From NCBI GenBank assembly GCA_003220975.1, contig QHTX01000194.1:1-6230 (forward strand): a stretch of 6,230 bases of DNA, read 5' to 3'. Below the pieces are notes generated by a model, which saw only the letters and a list, made by a program, of their open reading frames with translations, was not told the origin of the DNA and did not search any database. A program made the translations under genes and the position numbers. Positions 1-6,230 of the stretch are shown in pieces; the first letter of the stretch is position 1, and the number at the start of each line of letters is the position of its first letter. The DNA is from Gemmatimonadota bacterium (GTDB lineage Bacteria > Gemmatimonadota > Gemmatimonadetes > Gemmatimonadales > GWC2-71-9).

Positions 1-198
1 ACCCCCACCCCCCCCGCCACCGCGTCCCGCTTGGCCCGCCACGAGCAGCCCCACCAGTCCGTAGGGCGATGCCCATTCGGCAGCGTGGGCGTCGAACAGC
101 AGCCGCCCGCCGTCCTTGGCCGCCTCGGCGAACGCGCCCGCGAACTGATCGAAGGAGCGGTCGTCGAACTGCGCCGGCACGTCGACCAGGCGGGTCAT
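1..198 (-). CDS. Probable STAS-domain protein, N-terminal part (runs off left edge)
   Basis: Only the first 66 codons are visible, reading leftward from an ATG at 198 to the window edge without a stop. The start MTRLVDVPAQFDD is followed by a predicted helix (about residues 16-29), a hydrophobic strand RLLFDAHAAEW (32-42) and then SPYGLVGLLVAG (44-55). The strand, Ser-x-x-Gly, helix order resembles STAS domains (anti-sigma-factor antagonists and MlaB-like proteins), where a conserved Ser sits before a Gly-starting helix. Those proteins bind partner proteins rather than catalyse. The ATG overlaps the stop of the upstream PfkB kinase in an ATGA junction, so translation is probably coupled; no strong Shine-Dalgarno sequence is visible. 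The last visible residues are a run of seven glycines encoded by a G-rich tract, which may be a linker or an error at the contig end. The STAS call is an inference from a short fragment; a different small alpha/beta domain remains possible. Confidence 0.5.
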   Translation of the reverse strand, partial: MTRLVDVPAQFDDRSFDQFAGAFAEAAKDGGRLLFDAHAAEWASPYGLVGLLVAGQAGRGGGGGGG

Positions 199-1106
199 AC
201 GGTGGAGAGCCTGCCGAGCAGGTGGTCCCTGAGCCCCGTCGCGCCGCGGTGCGTCACGTTGCGGGCGCCCATCCGGGTGCCGAGCCGTAGCGCGTCGTCC
301 AGGTTCGCCCCGGCGATGAGCGACGCCACCACCGCGGCGCCGAACACGTCGCCGCAGCCCGTCGGGTCCCCCTCGAGGACCGGCGTTCCCTCGGCCGGGA
401 GCAGCGCGGTGCGCACCGGCCGCCCGGTGAAGTAGGTCGCGCCTCGCGCGCCCAGTGTGACGACGAGCGTGCGGCATCCCCGGCCGAGGGCGCCCGCCGC
501 GGCGGCCAGCGGATCGTCGCCGAGCTGCCGCATCTCTTCCTCGTTGAGCTGCACGATATCGAAGCAGCCGAACCACGCCGGCGCATTGGGGAGCGGCTGC
601 GGCACGCGCGTGCCGTCGGGCTCCTTGCCGAGAAACAGGCTGTGCAGGTCGGCGTAGAGGAAGCGGGGGAAGCCCCGGCGCAGCAGCTGCGCGGTCGCGA
701 GGTCCATCTCGTAGCCCGAGATGAAGTTGACGTACAGCGCGTCCATGTCCGCGACGAGGGACCCGAGCTCCGGCCAGGTCCAGGGAGGCACGCCGCCCAC
801 CATCTGCTCGCAGCGGCGCTCGAGCTGGTAGTAGCGGAGCGTGACGCGGTTGTTGGGCTCGGGGACTTCGATGAAGCGGGCGCCGGGCGTGAGGTGGCGC
901 AGCGTGCGCAGGAACTGGTTGGCGCGCGGCGCCAGGTCCCGGCCGACTTTCACCATGGGAACAATCACCCAATCGTCGGCGAGGGTGGCGTCGAGCGCGG
1001 CGAGCGAATAGGAGATCCCGCCCCACTCTTCGACCGCCGGCTGGGCGGGATCCCGACCGTAGATGGTGTCCCACACCAGCGAGCCCACGACGCCGAGCCG
1101 CTTCAC
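195..1106 (-). CDS. PfkB-family carbohydrate kinase
   Basis: This is a 303-aa protein of the PfkB/ribokinase fold, which transfers the ATP gamma-phosphate to a hydroxyl of a sugar, nucleoside or similar small substrate in the cytoplasm. It starts MKRLGVVGSLVWDT, the usual first strand. A Gly-Gly (29-30) at the substrate-binding loop follows, then NEEE (188-191, the N-x-x-E motif near Mg and phosphate), TLGARGA (217-223) and DPTGCGD (247-253), a variant of the DTxGAGD signature with D253 as the expected catalytic base. A GTG start at 1106 was chosen because it places this first strand at the N-terminus. It overlaps the ROK kinase stop as GTGA, with a G-rich stretch just upstream. An open frame continues further upstream, but it is only a shadow of the ROK gene. 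The length is normal for the family. The substrate cannot be read from sequence. The protein does not look like the heptose-phosphate kinase HldE, despite the neighbouring heptosyltransferase-like gene. Confidence 0.88.
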   Translation of the reverse strand: MKRLGVVGSLVWDTIYGRDPAQPAVEEWGGISYSLAALDATLADDWVIVPMVKVGRDLAPRANQFLRTLRHLTPGARFIEVPEPNNRVTLRYYQLERRCEQMVGGVPPWTWPELGSLVADMDALYVNFISGYEMDLATAQLLRRGFPRFLYADLHSLFLGKEPDGTRVPQPLPNAPAWFGCFDIVQLNEEEMRQLGDDPLAAAAGALGRGCRTLVVTLGARGATYFTGRPVRTALLPAEGTPVLEGDPTGCGDVFGAAVVASLIAGANLDDALRLGTRMGARNVTHRGATGLRDHLLGRLSTV

Positions 1107-2068
1107 ACCGCCCCCCAGGTGCGCTGCATGAAGACGGCGGCGGCTCCGTACACGCCCGCCGTCCCGGTGAGTTCGCCCGGCACGATGCGGCAGGCCTCGA
1201 CGGCGGGCTTGAAGGCGCGGCGCTTCACCTCGCTTCGGAGCGGCAGGAACAGCTTGTCGCCGGCGAGCGTCACCCCGCCGCAGATGACCACGACCTCCGG
1301 GTTGAAGATGTTGACGACGTTCGCCACGCCGGCCCCGAGGAACTTCGCCGTGTCGTGCACCACCTCGAGCGCGTACTCGTCGCCGTCGTGCGCCGCCTCG
1401 TACACGATCTGCGCGGTGATCCTCGCGAGGTCGCCGTTCACGTAGCGGGGCAGGGACGAGTCCGCGCCGGCCTCGATCCCTTCGATGGCGCGCGCCGCGA
1501 TCGCGGGCCCCGACGCGTATGCCTCGAGGCAGCCATAGTTGCCGCACTTGCAGCGCCGCCCGTTCAGATCGATGGTCATGTGCCCGATCTCGCCGGCGAT
1601 GTCCGATTTGCCGCGATACACCCGCCCGGCGAGCACGATCCCGCCGCCGATCCCCGTGCCGATCGTGAGCCCGACGACGTGGCTCGCGCCCCGGGCTGCG
1701 CCGCGCCACCACTCGCCGAAGATCGCGCAATTGGCGTCGTTGTCGAGCGTGGCGGGCATCCCCAGCACGCCGGCCACCCGGTCGCGCAGCGGAAAGTTGA
1801 CCCAGCCGAGGTTGGGGGTGAGCAGCACGACGCCCGTCGTCGTGTCGAGCGGCCCGGGCGATCCGATCCCGAGCCCCGCGATCTCCTTGCCGCGCGCCGC
1901 GGCCATCGAAGCGCGCGCCAGCTTCATGATGCGGCTCAGCACGCCCTCGGCGCCCTGCTCCGCGAGCGTGGGCTCGGAGACGAGGCCGAGCACCTCGGAG
2001 CCGTCCTCGGCTACGGTGCCGGCGACGATGTTCGTCCCGCCGATGTCAATCCCGACGACGTAGCGCAC
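1103..2068 (-). CDS. ROK-family sugar kinase, probable glucokinase
   Basis: This 321-aa cytoplasmic enzyme probably phosphorylates glucose or a related hexose with ATP. Motifs appear in the expected ROK order. DIGGTN (8-13) is the first phosphate loop, GIGSPGPLD (67-75) is the substrate region, and LDNDAN (108-113) carries the expected catalytic Asp at 111. TIGTGIGGG (135-143) is the second phosphate loop. The ROK signature ends with EIGH (H163) and CKCGNYGC (173-180), the usual His plus three-Cys structural zinc site (H163, C173, C175, C180), followed by LEAYASG. ICGG (262-265) is the C-terminal adenosine-side loop. There is no N-terminal helix-turn-helix, so it is a kinase and not an NagC/Mlc/XylR-type repressor. 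The GTG start puts DIGGTN seven residues in, as in relatives, and has GAGGAG upstream. The gene overlaps the GT9 gene by 23 bp and the PfkB gene by 4 bp. Glucokinase is the default call for this type; N-acetylhexosamine, mannose or fructose kinase activity cannot be excluded. Confidence 0.9.
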   Translation of the reverse strand: MRYVVGIDIGGTNIVAGTVAEDGSEVLGLVSEPTLAEQGAEGVLSRIMKLARASMAAARGKEIAGLGIGSPGPLDTTTGVVLLTPNLGWVNFPLRDRVAGVLGMPATLDNDANCAIFGEWWRGAARGASHVVGLTIGTGIGGGIVLAGRVYRGKSDIAGEIGHMTIDLNGRRCKCGNYGCLEAYASGPAIAARAIEGIEAGADSSLPRYVNGDLARITAQIVYEAAHDGDEYALEVVHDTAKFLGAGVANVVNIFNPEVVVICGGVTLAGDKLFLPLRSEVKRRAFKPAVEACRIVPGELTGTAGVYGAAAVFMQRTWGAV

Positions 2069-3078
2069 CCGTCTCCTCGATGGCGTGGAGCACGTCCTCG
2101 ACCGTGAGCGACTTCATGCAGCGGTGGTGCCCCAGCGGGCAGCTCGGCGGGCCGTGCGCCGAGCACGGGCGACACGGCAACCCGGAGAGTTGGACGACCT
2201 GGTCCCGCGCGCCGCGTGGCCCGAAGCCGAACGCCGGCACCGTGGACCCGAAGATCGCCACCGTCGCCGTCTCGGCCGCCTGTGCGAAGTGCAGCGGCGC
2301 GCTGTCGTTGGTCACCAGCACGGCCGCCCGCCGAATGACTTCGGCCGATTGCCGGAGCGTAAGCTTGCCGCACGCATTCACCACCGTGCACCGCCTTCCG
2401 CCGCCCTCCACCGGCCGCACCACCTCGTCCGCAAGCGCCGCGTCTTCCGGTCCCCCGACCACGACGATCGCCGTGCGCTCGGCCAACCGCTGCGCCAGTT
2501 CCTTATAGTAGGGCCACCGCTTCGTGCCCCAGATCGATCCCGGCGCGAGCGCCACGAACGGCTCCCCTCCCCCCTCCCGGACCCCGTGCTCCCGGAGGAA
2601 TCGCGCGGTCGCGGCGCGATCCTCGGGGGTGGTCACGAGGGTCGGCCGGGGCGGCCCCATGGCCCCGCCCGTCACGGCGGGGCCAGCGAGCGCGAGCAGG
2701 CGATCGATCTCATGGCCCGTCTGCGGCCGCGCTCGAGCCTCGGTGTAGAGCAGCGGCCACCCGTCCCGGAAGCCGACCCGCTGGGGAATCCGCGCGAGCC
2801 ACGCCAGCGCCGCCGTGCGGAGCGACCGGTGCGGAAGATACGCCGCGTCGTAGCGCTCCGCCCGGAGCCGCCGGGCGAGCGCGAGTAGCCCGGCGAACCC
2901 CCGATCCGCGCCGCGCTTGTCGTAGGGAATCACCCGTCGCACCGCCGGGTGCGTCTCGAGGAGGGGAGCGGCCGCGGGCGTCGTGACGACGTCCACCGGG
3001 CCGTGACGCCGGGCGAGCGTCTCGAGCAGCGGTGTCGTGAGCACGACGTCGCCCAGGAATGCGGTCTGGATGACGAGA

Positions 3079-3086
<8 letters not shown>
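2046..3086 (-). CDS. waaF: GT9-family glycosyltransferase, lipopolysaccharide heptosyltransferase II type
   Basis: This is a 346-aa GT-B glycosyltransferase of family 9, which adds ADP-heptose (or a related sugar) to the LPS inner core on the cytoplasmic face of the inner membrane. The N-terminus MTSLVIQTAFLGDVVLTTPL matches the family's first Rossmann strand and loop. D13 in the GD-x-x-x-T motif corresponds to the Asp implicated in catalysis in WaaC. The C-terminal half has APGSIWGTKRWP (181-192, donor phosphate contact), VVVGGPED (208-215), TNDSAPLHFAQA (259-270) and FGSTVPAFGFGP (279-290), the ADP-sugar binding region. A Cys cluster (C305, C308, C316, C323, with H320 and H321) lies near the end. 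The first start in frame is a TTG at 3086, within the last codons of lepA (8-bp overlap). It has no convincing Shine-Dalgarno, so translation probably depends on reinitiation. The symbol reflects family resemblance; actual acceptor and donor are unproven, and no heptose biosynthesis genes are visible here. Confidence 0.82.
2073..2078 (-). promoter_or_regulatory. Shine-Dalgarno GAGGAG for the ROK kinase GTG start
   Basis: The minus strand reads GAGGAG, four bases (ACGG), then GTG at 2068. The site lies inside the end of the GT9 coding region and supports the GTG as the true start. A ribosome finishing the GT9 gene would pass directly over it. The spacing is slightly short. Confidence 0.6.
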
Positions 3087-4878
<1,792 letters not shown>

Positions 4879-4888
4879 GTGGGGCTAA

Positions 4889-4894
4889 AATATA
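4889..4894 (-). promoter_or_regulatory. lepA: Candidate -10 element for lepA (TATATT)
   Basis: The only AT-rich island in the region (4886-4894) reads TATATT on the minus strand, ten bases before the lepA ATG. No good -35 box is seen 16-18 bases further upstream, where the heptad repeat lies. With normal spacing the transcript would start only a few bases before the ATG, giving a nearly leaderless mRNA, which agrees with the missing Shine-Dalgarno. The same island gives TATAGT (4891-4896) on the plus strand, a weaker candidate -10 for rho that would place the whole hairpin in the rho 5' leader. Confidence 0.4.
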
Positions 4895-4969
4895 GTCATC
4901 CGTTAGACGTCGTCCGTCGTCCGTAACGGCAGTGCATGACGGTGCACGGATGACGGATGACGGACGACG
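4895..4969. repeat. Imperfect inverted repeat built from 7-bp units, between lepA and rho
   Basis: On the plus strand the left half consists of heptads GTCATCC, GTTAGAC, GTCGTCC, GTCGTCC (4895-4922). The right half consists of ACGGTGC, ACGGATG, ACGGATG, ACGGACG (4939-4966), i.e. the same unit in opposite orientation. The arms 4908-4924 and 4953-4969 pair over 17 bp with one G-T mismatch. Within the loop, GTGCA (4932-4936) and TGCAC (4943-4947) form a second, inner stem with a 6-nt loop. No T-run follows on either strand and it sits between divergent starts, so it is not a typical terminator. The repetitive units allow several slipped pairings. It could be a small dispersed intergenic repeat, a regulatory hairpin in the rho leader, or a protein-binding site; the sequence does not decide. 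Confidence 0.75.
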
Positions 4970-6057
4970 CATTACACTGCAGAGGAGCTCTCCTGACCCC
5001 CATCACCGGCTGGTTCGACCCCGCCCCGAAGGGCGGCTCGCTGCGCCTCGCGGCGAACAGCTACCTCCCCGCGCGGGCTGACCCCGCCGTCCGGTTGCCG
5101 GGGCTGCGTCGCGGCGACCTCGTGACGCTCGAGAACGGCCGCGTGACGCGCGTGAACGGCGCCCCCCCGGAGGGGCTCGCGGAGCGCCCCGAGTTCGCCA
5201 AGCTCGGCGCCGTGCATCCGTCGCGGCCGTTGCTGCTCGAGACCGCGCAGGCCTCGAGCCCGCGCACCGCCGAGATCCAGCGCGTCGTCGATCTCGTGTG
5301 CCCCTTCGGCTTCGGCCAGCGCGCGCTGATCGTCTCCCCGCCCAAGGCCGGGAAGACGGTGATGCTGCAGGCGATCGCCGAAGGGATCGCCCTCAACCAT
5401 CCCACGGCGATCCTCCTCATCCTGCTCGTCGACGAGCGGCCCGAAGAGGTGAGCGAGATGATCGACTGGGGCCGCGGCGAGGTGATCGCATCGAGCTTCG
5501 ACCTGCCGCATGAGCGGCACGTCGCGGTGGCCGACATGGTGTTCGAGCACGCACGACGCCAGGTCGAGCTCGGCAAGGACGCCGTGATCGTGCTCGACTC
5601 GCTCACGCGGCTCGCGCGCTCGCACAACACGACAGGGCGCGCGAGCGGCCGGACGATGTCGGGAGGGCTCGACGCCAACGCCCTCGCCAAGCCCAAAGCG
5701 CTCTTCGGCGCGGCGCGCGCCGTGCCGACGGGGGGGTCGCTCAGCGTGATCGCCACCGCGCTCGTCGAGACGGAGAGCCGCATGGACGACGTGATATTCG
5801 AAGAGTTCAAGGGGACGGGCAACGCGGAGCTGCGACTGGTGCGCGCCCTCGCCGATCGGCGGATCTACCCGGCGGTGGACATCGCGGCGAGCGGGACGCG
5901 ACGGGAAGAGCTGCTCGCCGAGCCCGCGACCGTGGCCGCGAAGCAGAACCTCCGGCGTGGCCTCGTCGGGCTGCCGCCGGAGAAGGGGATGGAAGTACTG
6001 CTCACCCAGCTGCGCCGCGCCAGGACGAACGCGGAGCTGCTGAAAGCGACGCCCTAA
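4957..6057 (+). CDS. rho: Rho-type transcription termination ATPase, short form with reduced N-terminal RNA-binding region
   Basis: This is a RecA-fold hexameric RNA helicase/translocase of the Rho family. The motor is intact: GFGQRALIVSPPKAGKT (118-134, Walker A), LLVDERPEEV (156-165, with the catalytic Glu), VIVLDSLTRLARS (210-222, Walker B), ASGRTMSGGLDANAL (229-243, Q-loop), FGAARAVPTGGS (250-261, R-loop) and FKGTGNAELRLVR (284-296), ending in the expected arginine finger R296. At 366 aa or less it is shorter than the usual 415-420 aa. The N-terminal helical Rho_N domain is absent. The cold-shock domain is shortened: the aromatic RNP motif (GFGFLR in E. coli) reads GGSLR at 26-30, and the segment with the conserved ERYFALL-type strand is missing, while NSYLP (34-38) and LRRGD (50-54) remain. 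An in-frame TGA at 4951-4953 limits the start to ATG 4957, inside the repeat, or CTG 4993, which has a good Shine-Dalgarno. It could be the main Rho or a paralogue. Confidence 0.9.
   Translation: MTDDALHCRGALLTPITGWFDPAPKGGSLRLAANSYLPARADPAVRLPGLRRGDLVTLENGRVTRVNGAPPEGLAERPEFAKLGAVHPSRPLLLETAQASSPRTAEIQRVVDLVCPFGFGQRALIVSPPKAGKTVMLQAIAEGIALNHPTAILLILLVDERPEEVSEMIDWGRGEVIASSFDLPHERHVAVADMVFEHARRQVELGKDAVIVLDSLTRLARSHNTTGRASGRTMSGGLDANALAKPKALFGAARAVPTGGSLSVIATALVETESRMDDVIFEEFKGTGNAELRLVRALADRRIYPAVDIAASGTRREELLAEPATVAAKQNLRRGLVGLPPEKGMEVLLTQLRRARTNAELLKATP
4981..4987 (+). promoter_or_regulatory. rho: Shine-Dalgarno AGAGGAG, five bases before an in-frame CTG of rho
   Basis: AGAGGAG is followed by CTCTC and then CTG at 4993, in the rho frame. 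It is the only strong ribosome binding site near the rho start, and no comparable site precedes ATG 4957. If used, Rho would be 354 aa beginning (M)TPITGWFD, without the twelve residues encoded by the repeat arm and the Shine-Dalgarno stretch itself. Confidence 0.45.
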
Positions 6058-6230
6058 GAGCCGTTCCCTACGATCCGCTTGTAGCTGTCGGGATTCCACT
6101 TCGGCCGCTCCGCCGCGTTGGCGATGTCGAGGCCGAGGTAGAACACCAGCTTGATGATGCGGGATTCCTTCTCCGCGTCGATTTTGTCGGGCGAATCGCC
6201 CACCTGGTGATAATCGGGGTGGGTGCCGTT
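6054..6230 (-). CDS. M28-family zinc metallopeptidase, C-terminal end (runs off right edge)
   Basis: The last 58 codons of a gene enter from the right edge and end in TAG at 6054-6056. The fragment begins NGTHPDYHQVGDSPDKID, which matches the end of the catalytic domain of M28 (PepQ/PSMA-like) aminopeptidases. There the final zinc-ligand His lies in an H-x-x-x-D setting (visible H8 and D12), followed by a closing helix (about 19-40). These enzymes usually remove N-terminal residues from peptides and are commonly exported in Gram-negative bacteria; the N-terminus is not in view, so location is unknown. The fragment closes with a short Trp-containing tail. The gene is convergent with rho and the two stop codons overlap (4 bp), leaving no room for an intergenic terminator. 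The family call rests on a short fragment but the motif is characteristic. Confidence 0.78.
   Translation of the reverse strand, partial: NGTHPDYHQVGDSPDKIDAEKESRIIKLVFYLGLDIANAAERPKWNPDSYKRIVGNGS

Noticed and set aside
1107..1730. Upstream extension of the PfkB kinase frame to an ATG at 1730
   Set aside because: The extension is Arg-rich out-of-frame reading of the ROK gene; the PfkB fold begins cleanly at the GTG at 1106.
1103..2068. ROK transcriptional repressor (NagC/Mlc type)
   Set aside because: The protein starts directly at the phosphate loop and has no N-terminal helix-turn-helix.
4895..4966. CRISPR-like or phage attachment repeat
   Set aside because: The units are only 7 bp with no spacers, there are no cas genes or integrase nearby, and the arrangement is palindromic.
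4908..4969. Rho-independent terminator at the inverted repeat
   Set aside because: It lies between divergent gene starts and neither strand has a T-run after the stem.
4972..6099. Minus-strand open frame of 375 codons opposite rho
   Set aside because: It is an antisense shadow of rho with Arg/His-rich low-information sequence and no family motifs.

Overview
The window is 6.2 kb of very GC-rich bacterial DNA. It is almost entirely coding, with one short AT-containing divergent intergenic gap at about 4879-4992. Everything left of the gap is on the minus strand and rho is on the plus strand. The mix of a conserved translational GTPase, an LPS-type glycosyltransferase, an M28 peptidase and GTG/TTG/possibly CTG starts points to a GC-rich Gram-negative lineage. 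My impression is a Gemmatimonadota-like soil or sediment bacterium; this is an inference from style, not a proven assignment.

Layout, read leftward from the gap on the minus strand: lepA (elongation factor 4, 599 aa), a GT9 glycosyltransferase of the heptosyltransferase type (346 aa), a ROK-family sugar kinase (321 aa, glucokinase-like), a PfkB-family kinase (303 aa), and the first 66 codons of a probable STAS-domain protein that runs off the left edge. Each gene overlaps the next by 8, 23, 4 and 4 bp, so this is a tightly coupled five-gene (or longer) operon. It combines a ribosome-associated GTPase with envelope-sugar and sugar-phosphate enzymes.

Rightward from the gap is a Rho-type transcription termination ATPase of only 354-366 aa. 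Its motor core is intact, but the N-terminal helical domain is absent and the primary RNA-binding cold-shock fold is badly eroded. Its stop codon overlaps the stop codon of a convergent minus-strand gene, the last 58 codons of an M28-family zinc peptidase that enters from the right edge.

The divergent gap holds a candidate -10 box for lepA very close to its ATG, then an imperfect inverted repeat built from 7-bp units. The right arm of that repeat supplies the ATG (4957) of the longest rho reading frame. A good Shine-Dalgarno sequence lies further in, five bases before an in-frame CTG (4993).

I see no CRISPR array, tRNA, rRNA, insertion sequence or defence system. The items most worth a second look are the reduced Rho and the heptad inverted repeat beside it. 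The rest is well-recognised housekeeping or metabolic coding sequence.
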